A DNA stretch of 64,000 nt from an uncultured Chlorobiaceae bacterium (GTDB lineage: Bacteria > Bacteroidota > Chlorobiia > Chlorobiales > Chlorobiaceae): NCBI GenBank assembly GCA_903869365.1, contig CAIPYV010000114.1, forward strand, positions 1 to 64,000, written 5' to 3'. This document shows, one piece after another, positions 19,141-28,326 of this stretch. The stretch's first letter is position 1, and the number at the start of each line of letters is the position of its first letter. The notes below the pieces were generated by a model, which saw nothing but the letters and a program-made list of their open reading frames with translations, was not told the DNA's origin and did not search any database. A program made the position numbers and the translations under genes.

Positions 19141-20232
19141 ATGTATCTATCTGAAATATCAAAAGGAAAAGAAAACAATCTCAATTTTATCCGTTTTGTA
19201 GCTGCACTATCAGTACTTGTAAGCCATAGCTTCCCATTAGCTATGGGAGCAGGTACAACCGAACCCCTTTTTATATATACTGGCATGACTCTTGGTGAAA
19301 TCTCTGTTGATATTTTCTTTATTATAAGCGGTTTTTTAGTTACAGGAAGTTTGATTTTACGAAAAAGTAGCGTTGAATTTATAGTTTCAAGATTTCTAAG
19401 AATATACCCTGGACTAATGTTTGTTATTCTTTTTTCAGTGTTTTGCTTGGGTTGCTTCTTCACCAAAATACCACTGCAGTCTTATTTTACTGATAATGTG
19501 ACTGTAAGTTATATAGTAAAGAATGCCTTAATGGTTACAGGAGCGGCTTACTATTTGCCGGGAGTTTTTGAAAAAAATCCTTTTCCAAGTTCCGTTAATG
19601 GATCGCTATGGACTTTAGTTTGGGAATTGAGGATGTATGCAATTCTCATATTTCTTTGGCTTATATTAACACCCCTTAAAAATAATCGGGAAAAATATTT
19701 TAAGATTTTGATAATTTTGTTAGCTGGTTGTGGCTTTTTGTTTTTTCAGATTATAAGTTCTAATGAATGGTTATTAAAATTATCAAGATTTGTATACTAT
19801 TTTTTTATTGGCGGTGCTTTTTATGTCTTGCGGGAGCACGTTAAACTGTATAAATCAGTTGCTATTGTCTTTATAATTCTCATTTTCGTTGCAACTTTTT
19901 TTGATAGATATGTATTTAAAATATTTTTTATGTTAATGATGCCATATGTTCTTTTATATGTATCATATGTACCGCATGGATTTATTAGAAAGTTTAACAA
20001 TTTAGGCGATTATTCTTATGGGATCTATATTTATGCATTTCCAGTACAGCAATCAATAGTAGCTATTATTCCAGGCATATCTGTTTTTAACCTTACCTTT
20101 TCGGCAGTTTGGGTTACTCTTCTTGTTTCTTGGTTTTCTTGCGAATTTATCGAGCAGCCAGCGTTAAGAAAAAAAAATTCTTTAAGCTCTCTCATTAAAA
20201 AATCTTTTCCTATTTTAAAATTGACGGAATGA
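19141..20232 (+). CDS. Acyltransferase 3 family membrane protein
   Basis: Multi-pass membrane O-acyltransferase (363 aa, about ten hydrophobic segments) that probably transfers acetyl or a related acyl group to a surface sugar. The NNLNFIRFVAALSVLVSHSFPL start contains the family R/K-H pair in transmembrane helix 1, and the IFFIISGFLVTGSL segment is characteristic. The gene is clearly AT-richer than the core genes before it and is the only + strand gene at the edge of the polysaccharide locus. It converges with the gene at 20246 with only 13 bases between them and no visible terminator. Likely a transferred accessory gene. Confidence 0.88.
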   Translation: MYLSEISKGKENNLNFIRFVAALSVLVSHSFPLAMGAGTTEPLFIYTGMTLGEISVDIFFIISGFLVTGSLILRKSSVEFIVSRFLRIYPGLMFVILFSVFCLGCFFTKIPLQSYFTDNVTVSYIVKNALMVTGAAYYLPGVFEKNPFPSSVNGSLWTLVWELRMYAILIFLWLILTPLKNNREKYFKILIILLAGCGFLFFQIISSNEWLLKLSRFVYYFFIGGAFYVLREHVKLYKSVAIVFIILIFVATFFDRYVFKIFFMLMMPYVLLYVSYVPHGFIRKFNNLGDYSYGIYIYAFPVQQSIVAIIPGISVFNLTFSAVWVTLLVSWFSCEFIEQPALRKKNSLSSLIKKSFPILKLTE

Positions 20233-20245
20233 ATCATTATTTACA

Positions 20246-21028
20246 TTAGAGCCATATCCATGGTGCGATTTGGCGTGCGACCTGCCGCAATCCATTCTTA
20301 AGACGGTATGAATTACTTTGATAGTCTACGTTGAGGCGACCGCCAAAACCCGCAATATTGGGTTGAATGCGAAATCTCGGAACGATGCCGGCTGACTTAT
20401 CTTCAGCTCTCATTACTTTGTAGAAATACTGCTCAGGACTTCCTGTAACTTCTGGTTTCAATAGTTCATAGCGGTTTCGCAAGTACAGATCATAGCCAAG
20501 GTTAGACCAAGAAAAAACGCGAAGATCCATCCAGTCATTACCGCCGAGCTTATCTCCGATCAAAAGGAGATGACGAAGATCACAATAAATGTTGTAGTCG
20601 ACTGGAGCTGTTTCGATCAATTGTTGCAGATTGAGCAATCGTAGACGACCCGTGACTTTCCATACATAATCTTCAGCGCTAATAATAGTGGAATGTGCCA
20701 TACCGTAGTCAATCAGCTTAAATTCTCCGTATCCCTTCCCGAATTCTGGCGGGTGATCATTTCCCTGGAATTTGATGAACTCTACCTTTTTCCGATGATG
20801 AACTTCACTGGCTATAGCCTCTAATGTAGAAAGATCAGAATTTGAGTTGTCGATGAACAGCAATTTGTGCAGGGTGTGATCAGGTAGATTAAGATAAAAA
20901 CGCAGAGCATCACAGTAATCAGTGAGACGTAAACGTGGATCACTCCGTGCCAATTCTGGAGCCCCATGAGGTGGCGCTATTGTTGCGGTCATCACAAGAG
21001 CGACAGGCCGTATTTGTTTTTTAATCAT
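20246..21028 (-). CDS. Putative glycosyltransferase-like protein
   Basis: A 260-residue soluble protein. The N-terminus VALVMTATIAPP, followed by a strand ending in LLFIDNSNSD and then VWKVTGRLRLLN (near 140-151), resembles small sugar-transferase-like proteins found in capsule loci; the KVTGR motif recurs in that group. No standard GT family could be assigned with confidence. The location at the downstream end of the polysaccharide run supports a role in glycan assembly or modification. Its base composition is higher in GC than the acyltransferase gene next to it. Confidence 0.5.
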   Translation of the reverse strand: MIKKQIRPVALVMTATIAPPHGAPELARSDPRLRLTDYCDALRFYLNLPDHTLHKLLFIDNSNSDLSTLEAIASEVHHRKKVEFIKFQGNDHPPEFGKGYGEFKLIDYGMAHSTIISAEDYVWKVTGRLRLLNLQQLIETAPVDYNIYCDLRHLLLIGDKLGGNDWMDLRVFSWSNLGYDLYLRNRYELLKPEVTGSPEQYFYKVMRAEDKSAGIVPRFRIQPNIAGFGGRLNVDYQSNSYRLKNGLRQVARQIAPWIWL

Positions 21029-21072
21029 CGTAAGTTAATTTATCCGCCATAATAAAGAACCTTTCATTTCCT

Positions 21073-21219
21073 TCACAGCAGTATCAAATGCAGGGGCAAT
21101 AAACATTGACCATAGTGCGATAAGTGATTATCATCTCGCCACAGAAGCTTATTGCCAACAGTTAATAGAGTTTCCTGTTGTTGTCGAATAGCAAAGATTC
21201 TTGAAATATAAGCGTCATA
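21073..21219 (-). pseudogene. Remnant of SGNH-domain acyltransferase (3' end only)
   Basis: The 220-base gap between 21029 and 21248 holds a 48-codon open stretch on the - strand that ends in a TGA at 21073. It encodes ...ETLLTVGNKLLWRDDNHLSHYGQ... The RDDNHLS block is the C-terminal catalytic DxxH motif (block V) of SGNH hydrolase domains, as fused to acyltransferase 3 proteins of the OafA type. The remnant is bounded upstream by an in-frame TAA (21220-21222) and has no credible start. It is best read as the tail of a deleted O-acetyltransferase gene. Confidence 0.6.
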
Positions 21220-21248
21220 TTATTGGTGATCCTTATGAATTATTCGGC

Positions 21249-22295
21249 TTAATAAGAGTTTTCTAATGATGCGGCACGTTCCTCCAGTAAGCATAAATCG
21301 TGGTTTAATGTCTTAGGCAGAGGCAGATTCATCATTTGGCAAAATGTTTTTATCCGGTACCGCCAATCATGGTGAGAGAGCATCTGGAAAATATTGGTGC
21401 GTCGTTGTGCCTCCAGACTATCGTTGTGTGATAATAGAGTGACCAGTTCATTTCCAGCTGTTTCCGGGTCTTCGGAAAGTTCAACTGTTGTATTTGGCCA
21501 GAAAAGCATTTCATCAGCCATGCGTGAAATCGGTCGTCGTCCAGCAACAATACAGCCTGAAACCAGCGACTCCAACCATCTGCTGGTCACCATCATAGAA
21601 CGTGGTCGGTCACCTTGCGGCTCAATATAGAGATTGAATGCAAGCGAAATACTGGTTCGATGCAAAAGTTTAAAAAGCATACCGCGCTCAAGATGTACGT
21701 TAGGGCCTGTTATATTTCCAATGGGCGAATGTAGGTACAGATAGGGTGAGCTTGCAAGATGGAAACGTTGTGTGAAGTGAGCATGATAGCTCGGTGGTGT
21801 ACGCCCAAAACCAATTATATCAATCTCCCGTATGTTCAATTCCTGAGGTGCCCATTTCAGGCCATCAGTCCCTTGATATAACTGGTAAACTTGAATGCCG
21901 AAACGTGATTTTGGATACTCAACATCTTCATGGGCGGTAACCGTTATAGCATCAAATAGAGCCGTTTCTTTACCAAATCCATGTTGAAAGTATGAATCGG
22001 TAACAAACCCATAAATTTTTTCGAATTTCTTGCGGCAATCAGGTATGGTATTAATCATGCTAAGATCTCCAGGGCCTCTTGCTACTACAATAAGAACATC
22101 CCCTCCATTCGTATGTAATTCCTCAAAGCGGACATGCTTGTGGCGGATCAAACGCATAGGCCATCTGCCGGGAACAAGTTTCGGGGACAGTATTTCTGCG
22201 TTAAAGTAGTGCGAGAACAGCTCTGCAAGTTCGTCGATAGCTGTCCAGCCAGCATGAGGTGACGCAAGTCCCGCATAAAGTACTGATGTTTTCAT
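21249..22295 (-). CDS. Putative glycosyltransferase (GT1/GT4-like)
   Basis: A 348-residue protein with a GT-B-like layout. The C-terminal part has a SRWLESLVSGCIVAGRRPISRM segment near 240-261, which resembles the nucleotide-sugar-binding region of family 4/CgeB-like transferases, followed by a helical tail. The N-terminus MKTSVLYAGLASPHAGW looks like the first beta-alpha unit of such folds. Substrates are unknown. It lies in the - strand polysaccharide run, 47 bases after the next upstream gene. Assignment rests on overall pattern and context. Confidence 0.58.
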   Translation of the reverse strand: MKTSVLYAGLASPHAGWTAIDELAELFSHYFNAEILSPKLVPGRWPMRLIRHKHVRFEELHTNGGDVLIVVARGPGDLSMINTIPDCRKKFEKIYGFVTDSYFQHGFGKETALFDAITVTAHEDVEYPKSRFGIQVYQLYQGTDGLKWAPQELNIREIDIIGFGRTPPSYHAHFTQRFHLASSPYLYLHSPIGNITGPNVHLERGMLFKLLHRTSISLAFNLYIEPQGDRPRSMMVTSRWLESLVSGCIVAGRRPISRMADEMLFWPNTTVELSEDPETAGNELVTLLSHNDSLEAQRRTNIFQMLSHHDWRYRIKTFCQMMNLPLPKTLNHDLCLLEERAASLENSY

Positions 22296-22342
22296 AAAGT
22301 AGGGTTTGGTATAGAATAGATACCTGTCAAATGGAAATCACT

Positions 22343-23638
22343 CTAATTGTGCTGTTCTAATAATTGATTATAAATACTCACAATCGCTTCAGCCTTGGCA
22401 CTCCAAGAAAATTCTTTTGCACGCTGAATAGCCTTGAGTGACATGGCGAGGCGCAATGCTTGATTTTGAACCAATTGCCCTATAACTCCTTTCAATTCTT
22501 GAACAACAAAATCTCTTGAAATCGGGTTGATTTTAAATCCAGTCTCATCAGTAACATATTCTGCAATCCCGCCGTTATTAATCACAATGCAAGGCAGTCC
22601 ATTAGCCATTGCCTCTAATACTACAGCCCCCCCAAACTCACGTACAGAAGGAAAGCAGAATATATCGGAAGTGTTATAGTATTTGAGGGTATTCTGTTGC
22701 TCGACCCAACCAGTAAAAATAACTTTTTCTCTTAGACTCAGCTTTTGAACCTGTTGTTCCAGGGCATTTCTTTCGGGCCCATCGCCCACGATAGTGAGTG
22801 AAATTTTATTTTTGAGAGATGGCTCCAATATACTGATTGCTTCAATCAGAATATCCGCACCTTTATAAGGAACTAAGCGACCTACAAAAAGAAGGTTAAT
22901 CTTTTTATTCTCAATATTGTTTCGTTCCAAAATATTATTCTCTTCCTTCAAAAATGAATTATCGATTCCGTTTTCGAAAAACAACTTAATCTTTTCATTA
23001 TTAATATCAAAAAGATCTTTAATAAGGTTCAATGTATACGTAGAGCCAGCAAGAATGTAGTCTGCTTTTTCGTATGTTTCTCTATAGCCCGGAATTATAA
23101 ATCTCCCTATTAATCGAAGAAAATTAAAATAAGAGAACTCTTGACGGGCAACAGCCTGAAATCCTTTAGGAAAGGGAACACCTCCATTGACCGGGCCAAT
23201 CATGAATGGTGTGTTTTTACAGGCCTTGATTGCCTTTACTGGATAGCGGGGAAGGATCGGTGTCAGGGCGTGAACAACATCGTAGTCTCCTCTGAGGATA
23301 AGGTTGTTAAACCTAGTGTAAACCTTTTTATTGAACTCACCATAGACAGGATATGTAAGTGTATTGTATAATGGCCAAATTATTTTCCCCCTAAATTTAC
23401 TTAGCTTGTCAGCTATTTTATAGTATTTATTTATAAAATCACTTTCATTGATATAGACAATATCTCTGTCAGAATGTACTTTTTCCAATGAAGACTTATT
23501 CCTTTCATGCGTGACAAGGGTTGTCTCAACAAGTTGGCTGATGTATTTATAGAATGAGTATCCTACCAATGGAACCGATGGCCATTCAGGATTACATTGC
23601 TCAATAATTAAGAGTACTTTTAACTTATTATTGTTCAT
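22343..23638 (-). CDS. Glycosyltransferase family 4 protein
   Basis: Retaining GT-B glycosyltransferase of 431 aa. The C-terminal half has the family features LLFVGRLVPYKGADILIEA (near 249-267), IVGDGPERNALE and SVREFGGAVVLEAMANGLP (near 335-353), which carries the EX7E-type Glu pair for the nucleotide-sugar donor. The N-terminal half binds the acceptor. Probably cytoplasmic, acting on a lipid-linked oligosaccharide. Codon use is AT-rich compared with the gene at 21249. It is part of the long - strand polysaccharide operon, with 16 bases to the acyltransferase gene upstream. Confidence 0.9.
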   Translation of the reverse strand: MNNNKLKVLLIIEQCNPEWPSVPLVGYSFYKYISQLVETTLVTHERNKSSLEKVHSDRDIVYINESDFINKYYKIADKLSKFRGKIIWPLYNTLTYPVYGEFNKKVYTRFNNLILRGDYDVVHALTPILPRYPVKAIKACKNTPFMIGPVNGGVPFPKGFQAVARQEFSYFNFLRLIGRFIIPGYRETYEKADYILAGSTYTLNLIKDLFDINNEKIKLFFENGIDNSFLKEENNILERNNIENKKINLLFVGRLVPYKGADILIEAISILEPSLKNKISLTIVGDGPERNALEQQVQKLSLREKVIFTGWVEQQNTLKYYNTSDIFCFPSVREFGGAVVLEAMANGLPCIVINNGGIAEYVTDETGFKINPISRDFVVQELKGVIGQLVQNQALRLAMSLKAIQRAKEFSWSAKAEAIVSIYNQLLEQHN

Positions 23639-23654
23639 TGATTCAAGATCTTAT

Positions 23655-24806
23655 TTATTCATGGGTTATATATTTTTTAATAAATTTCTTTCCAAATCGC
23701 TGTCCTGGTATTTCAATATATTTATAAGTAATATTTGATACTAATAGGACGGTGATTACCGTAATAAGTACGCCAAGATTATTTAAAAAAATGCTTCCAA
23801 AATCCACAAACCTGAAACCCTTAATCATTAGTGTCATAGATTTGGTCTTAAGAAATTTCTCTAAAATCATATACAAAGATAAAATCATAAACAATATAGG
23901 TGCGTGAGTCATATAAATCGAATATGATAGCTTCCCAATACCGTTAAAAAGCTGTTTAGAAAACAGACTCGATAATAAACCTTTTTCAAATGCAAAAATA
24001 AATATAGATGCAGAAAATAAAAATAATAATACTATTCCTTTGTTATCAAAATTTGATGAAATAACAAAAAGTATGGATATAAAAAGTGATATCTCAAATA
24101 ATGAAGATCCTATAGTGCCTAGTTTAATTATGTTATGTGTATTTTTATAGAGGAGGTAGGTTAGTGCTCCGGCAAAAAACCCTGAAAGCCCTCTTAGTAC
24201 TGTGATTGAAAGAATGTCGGCAGTTGTTAGATAACTATTAGAAAAAAGCAAAGTTGCAATAGATGCGATAAAAAACCATAAAATATTTCGATAAAGGCCC
24301 TTAACTAATAAAGTAATAAAGAAGATTAGATATATATAAAATTCAATGGAAATGCTCCACGCAGGGTAATTAAAGCTTAGTGCATTTGTATATGTTGTCC
24401 ACGACTGTAATAGTAATAAATTTGGAATGATCTGAGATGGATCATTTTCAGCACTAAAAGGTGGTTTATTAAACGCAATCCCGTACCTGTAAGCGACAAG
24501 TTTACAAAGTTCAAGGAGTATATAAAAAATAAGAGTCGCAATATGTAGAGGGAAAAGCCTGAAAAATCTAGATAGAGTAAATTTTTTAAATGAAATATCT
24601 TTTTTATATGCGTAACTATGAGTTATAACAAATCCACTCAGTACGAAGAAAAAATCTACAAATGAATCACTTCCTCGAAAAAAAGAAGTTTCCGTTATAC
24701 TATTAAAATAATGTGTATGGAAAACAACCACGCAAAGCGCAAAAATTCCACGAAAACTATCAAGTACAGTAAATCTGCTTATCGTACTTGTGGTTAATTT
24801 ATTCAT
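23655..24806 (-). CDS. Acyltransferase 3 family membrane protein
   Basis: Second intact membrane O-acyltransferase of the locus, 383 aa with about ten hydrophobic segments. The family start is visible as LDSFRGIFALCVVVFHTHYF (near 15-34), followed by SFVDFFFVLSGFVITHSY. A later SFNYPAWSISIEFYIYL segment (near 143-159) carries the conserved W-S-x-x-x-E pattern. It is one of the most AT-rich genes in the window, like the + strand acyltransferase at 19141, which suggests separate acquisition. It lacks an SGNH domain. Likely modifies a sugar residue of the exported polysaccharide. Confidence 0.9.
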   Translation of the reverse strand: MNKLTTSTISRFTVLDSFRGIFALCVVVFHTHYFNSITETSFFRGSDSFVDFFFVLSGFVITHSYAYKKDISFKKFTLSRFFRLFPLHIATLIFYILLELCKLVAYRYGIAFNKPPFSAENDPSQIIPNLLLLQSWTTYTNALSFNYPAWSISIEFYIYLIFFITLLVKGLYRNILWFFIASIATLLFSNSYLTTADILSITVLRGLSGFFAGALTYLLYKNTHNIIKLGTIGSSLFEISLFISILFVISSNFDNKGIVLLFLFSASIFIFAFEKGLLSSLFSKQLFNGIGKLSYSIYMTHAPILFMILSLYMILEKFLKTKSMTLMIKGFRFVDFGSIFLNNLGVLITVITVLLVSNITYKYIEIPGQRFGKKFIKKYITHE

Positions 24807-24863
24807 TGATCTTTTATTTGCAAGTATTCAAAATAATTAAGAGAAGGGCGTTTTCTTGTCAAT

Positions 24864-26054
24864 CTATCGTTTGCCAGGTTCCCTTGTGGTTCTGACCCAG
24901 GCAGAGCTTTGATTTTTAAACATCATTCCTGCGTAAAGCGGGATTTTCCATAGAATATAGAGCGGAGCGGCTGCAAGGTAGAGCCAGGTTGATAGAGGTG
25001 CACGTCGCTGAATCTGCCCTGATATGACGTAGAATACAAGAATCAGCCAGAAGGATGTGGCAATCATAAGCCATGCTCCGTTGAGGAGAAGAAATGCGCT
25101 TGCCGTAGCCAAGCTAAATAGTATGACCAGCAGCGAGAGCGGGGGAGTGGCTAGTTCAGCGAGAGCATAAAGGTACTTGGTCTGACCTGTTGCGATAAAA
25201 AGTTTGAGTAGAGGTAGTGTCATCTTCCTCACAAGCATAAAGCGCCCACCTTCCCAGCGGCTTCTCTGACTTGTAGCGCTTTTTCCAGAGGTTACCATTT
25301 CGCTGCGAATAACAGCATCTGGATTATAATTTACCGTGATACCGTCTACAAGGAGGTGCAGCGTGAACTCCATATCTTCGACCACTGAGTGGCAGGGCCA
25401 TCCATAGTGTTTGAGCAGTTCTGTTGTGAAGGCCATACCATTGCCTTTAAGTACTGCTGTGCCTGCCAAGCGGACAGAGCCAGCCATACGCAAATGGCAG
25501 AATATGTTAAAGGCTGCATCGCTGAGCGCTGGACGCCAGCCTGCATCAGGGTTGCTGACGCTGTTAAATGCCTGAACTATCCGAATGTTCGGATTACTGA
25601 GGGATGCGCTGATTTCGCGGAGGTAGTTTCTGTCGGGTGAGACATCAGCGTCGATAATGGTGATTATATCGGTATGACGATAAATATCCAGAGAGTTTTT
25701 CAGGAACCAGTCGAGTGCCTGACCCTTTCCTCTGTTGACGCTGTCGAAGCGCTCAAAAACGAGAGCACCAGCATTACGTGCTTTTTCAGCGGTACGATCG
25801 GTACAGTTGTCGGCAATAACAAAGATATTAAGCCGATTGCTTGGGTAGTCGCACGCAAGGACGCCCTCAATAGTGTGGACAATGCCCTCTTCCTCATTAT
25901 GGGCGGGTATCACTACTCCTATATTGAGAAACATGTTTTGAGCAGCTACCTCTTTTTTGAACAGGTATGCACCAATGGTACAGAGCAGCAGATATCCTGC
26001 AGGTAAGGTCAGTATGATGAGCAGACCTTTCACAATGAGTTCAGCAAAGATCAT
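24864..26054 (-). CDS. Membrane glycosyltransferase family 2
   Basis: A 396-residue GT-A enzyme of the processive or cellulose-synthase-like type. An N-terminal membrane helix is followed by VVIPAHNEEEGI (near 48-59), a DNCTD region, TIIDADVSPD (the DXD-type motif, near 133-142), an EDMEF acceptor-site motif near 222 and a QRSRWEGGR motif near 258 (the Q/RXXRW type). Two or three transmembrane segments follow. These features fit a membrane transferase that elongates a polymer or lipid-linked glycan. It overlaps the next upstream gene by ATGA, so the two are translationally coupled. Confidence 0.9.
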   Translation of the reverse strand: MIFAELIVKGLLIILTLPAGYLLLCTIGAYLFKKEVAAQNMFLNIGVVIPAHNEEEGIVHTIEGVLACDYPSNRLNIFVIADNCTDRTAEKARNAGALVFERFDSVNRGKGQALDWFLKNSLDIYRHTDIITIIDADVSPDRNYLREISASLSNPNIRIVQAFNSVSNPDAGWRPALSDAAFNIFCHLRMAGSVRLAGTAVLKGNGMAFTTELLKHYGWPCHSVVEDMEFTLHLLVDGITVNYNPDAVIRSEMVTSGKSATSQRSRWEGGRFMLVRKMTLPLLKLFIATGQTKYLYALAELATPPLSLLVILFSLATASAFLLLNGAWLMIATSFWLILVFYVISGQIQRRAPLSTWLYLAAAPLYILWKIPLYAGMMFKNQSSAWVRTTREPGKR

Positions 26055-27271
26055 GATGTTTGGCTTTCCATGTGAAAAAGATTAACCATCTTCTGGTTGT
26101 TGATGTGCTGGTTGTAGAGCGAGCTGACTTTTTTTCGCCCTGCCTGTCCAAGTTCACGTCGCAGATCTGGGTTGTCGAGCAATTTTCGTATCTGGAGTGC
26201 TAGATCTTCCCTATCTCCTGGCGTTGCAAGCAGTCCGTCATGATCGTGTTCAATCAATTCTGGTATGCCTGTTATTCTTGTTGAAATAACGGGTATCTCT
26301 TTTGCCATGGCCTCCATCAGCACCACAGGAACTCCTTCAGCAAAACTGGCAAGAACAAAGAGATCAGCGTTGTCATAATAGCTATGTACCTTATCCTGAC
26401 CGAGCGCACCTGTAAATGTTACTGAACCACTGAGACTGCTTGAAACGGCGAACTGTTCAAGGGCATTTTTATCAGGTCCATCACCAACAAAGGTAAGATG
26501 AAACTTAATTCCCCTTTTTTTTAGCAGAATAGAGGCTTCGAGCAGAATCTGCTGCCCTTTTGCAGGTACCAGCCTGCCGACGCAAAGGATGTTTGGAATG
26601 GCGTTGTGGGGTTCAGTTCTTACGGTGTAGAGGTCAGGGTTTACCCCGCAGCGAACGATGTGGAGTTTATGCCACTTTGCAGGTTCGCTGATGCGCATGA
26701 TCTGGCTCAGGCAGTAATGGCTGATGCAGCGGACAAAGGCAGCTTCCTTGATTTTTTCCTCAAGCATTGCGGAGTCCACACGATAAAAGATATCAGGCCC
26801 ATGTACCGAGAGACTGTAGCTTATTCCCCCATAGGTCTTCATAAGCATGGCCACAATGGCGGTAGGGTTTGCGAAATGCTCGTGGATATGAGTAATACCA
26901 AGGCGGTGCAACCATTGTAGGAGAATACCTGCTTCTGCAAAGTAGGCAAGTGCTTTAACCGGGCTTTTTGGTCCTTTTGTTAACAGTTTCAAAGCTCCGG
27001 CTGTCATGCGCAGGTAACCTGCAGGTTTTTTTAATATGCAATGCAGATGTGCGCCGATAATTGATGATATGGATTGGGAGAGCACCATCATAGTATGTTC
27101 TGCTTCGAGCTGTTCAGCAGAGGTCATCATTGAGAGATTAGTGGGCTTGTGAATTGATGCAGTATGGACGATCATTCCTGCTTTACGGAGTGACTCGATC
27201 TCCCTGTATATAAAGGTATGGGAAATAGCAGGGTACTCGCTGCAGAGATAGGCTATCGCTTTTGTTGTCAT
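26051..27271 (-). CDS. Glycosyltransferase family 4 protein
   Basis: GT-B enzyme of 406 aa. The C-terminal half shows ILCVGRLVPAKGQQILLEA (near 229-247), FVGDGPDKNALEQF and SFAEGVPVVLMEAMAKEIPVI (near 311-331) with the EX7E Glu pair. The N-terminal SEYPAISHTFIYREIESL motif is typical of colanic-acid-type (WcaL-like) transferases. It starts within an ATGA overlap with the GT2 gene upstream and ends in another with the GT2 gene downstream. Donor and acceptor are not known. Confidence 0.92.
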   Translation of the reverse strand: MTTKAIAYLCSEYPAISHTFIYREIESLRKAGMIVHTASIHKPTNLSMMTSAEQLEAEHTMMVLSQSISSIIGAHLHCILKKPAGYLRMTAGALKLLTKGPKSPVKALAYFAEAGILLQWLHRLGITHIHEHFANPTAIVAMLMKTYGGISYSLSVHGPDIFYRVDSAMLEEKIKEAAFVRCISHYCLSQIMRISEPAKWHKLHIVRCGVNPDLYTVRTEPHNAIPNILCVGRLVPAKGQQILLEASILLKKRGIKFHLTFVGDGPDKNALEQFAVSSSLSGSVTFTGALGQDKVHSYYDNADLFVLASFAEGVPVVLMEAMAKEIPVISTRITGIPELIEHDHDGLLATPGDREDLALQIRKLLDNPDLRRELGQAGRKKVSSLYNQHINNQKMVNLFHMESQTS

Positions 27272-28326
27272 GTGCCGGGGGTTGAAAGTCCAGTTTTAAG
27301 AGTGCTACGCTTGTTTGTCAGAGGCTTGTTGCAGAGTAGTCCAAAATAAAAGCGCATAATTCCAAAGAGTTGAGGTATAACTACTATTGAACAGTGCCAT
27401 GCGTATTTTTTTGCTTCGGCTTTTTCCAGGTTGTTTTCACGCATGAATTTTCTGACCTTAAATAATCGGGGGTTAAGGAGTATTGTTATTCCGGGTACAA
27501 CTGTCAGACATGCAAGTTCGATTATGGTTTTCGATGGGTAAAGGAGCACCATCAGCAGAGAAAACATGGTACAGGTAATAAACACTCCACCTTTTATGAC
27601 TATTTTCTGAAATTCATATTTCCAGAAGTCACTCCCGGATTTTTTTTCGCGTGTTCTCACTGCAGCAAAGCCATATCCTGAACGGAACGCCCTTACAAGG
27701 TATTGACGCACTGATTTCATGGCCAAGTCATGGTTTGTCATGAGAGCATTGATGCGGATGATTTTCCAACCCGCCCTGATAACTCTCCTGCTGAGTTCTG
27801 GGTCTTCGCCGCCAACCAAAACCTCATCGTAGCCATAGGTTTTTTGCAGAGCCTCACGGCAGATAAGCACATCACCACCAAAACAACTTGACTCACCGAC
27901 TGGCCCGTTCCATTCGATGTCTCCTATCCAGTTATAGATGGAGTGTTCAGGATGCATCTCTTTACGAAACCCAAGCACAGCCCCTACGTTCTCTTTATCC
28001 ATTGCATCAACAGCTTTTTTCAGCCAATCTGGGTCAAGTATAGTGTCAGAATCCAGAAACTGTATCAATGGAGAAGAACCCTGCCTCCATCCATGGTTTC
28101 TACCCAATCCAGGGGTTGGATATTCCGGATTCAGCGCTATCACGGTAACCTCTTTATAATCTTTGGCAAATTCAAGGCTTTTGTCTGTTGATCCACCGTC
28201 AACATAGTAGAGGTGGAGTTTTTCTTTTGGATAATTAGACCTAAAGACTGAGTCAATGCATCTGCCGAGAGTTTTGCTGCAGTTAACACCTATAAGGACG
28301 CAATCAATGTCTGGCAGAATAGTCAT
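27268..28326 (-). CDS. Glycosyltransferase family 2 protein with C-terminal membrane segments
   Basis: GT-A inverting transferase of 352 aa. Motifs in order: VLIGVNCSKTLGRCIDSV near the N-terminus, YVDGGSTDKS (near 38-47), IQFLDSDTILDPDWL (DXD-type, near 89-103) and GGEDPELSRRVIRAG (near 172-186). Two or three hydrophobic segments follow after residue 240. It resembles dolichol-phosphate-mannose or rhamnosyl-type enzymes in layout. Both ends overlap the neighbouring genes by four bases, placing it in a tightly coupled block with the GT4 and WG-repeat genes. Confidence 0.88.
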   Translation of the reverse strand: MTILPDIDCVLIGVNCSKTLGRCIDSVFRSNYPKEKLHLYYVDGGSTDKSLEFAKDYKEVTVIALNPEYPTPGLGRNHGWRQGSSPLIQFLDSDTILDPDWLKKAVDAMDKENVGAVLGFRKEMHPEHSIYNWIGDIEWNGPVGESSCFGGDVLICREALQKTYGYDEVLVGGEDPELSRRVIRAGWKIIRINALMTNHDLAMKSVRQYLVRAFRSGYGFAAVRTREKKSGSDFWKYEFQKIVIKGGVFITCTMFSLLMVLLYPSKTIIELACLTVVPGITILLNPRLFKVRKFMRENNLEKAEAKKYAWHCSIVVIPQLFGIMRFYFGLLCNKPLTNKRSTLKTGLSTPGT

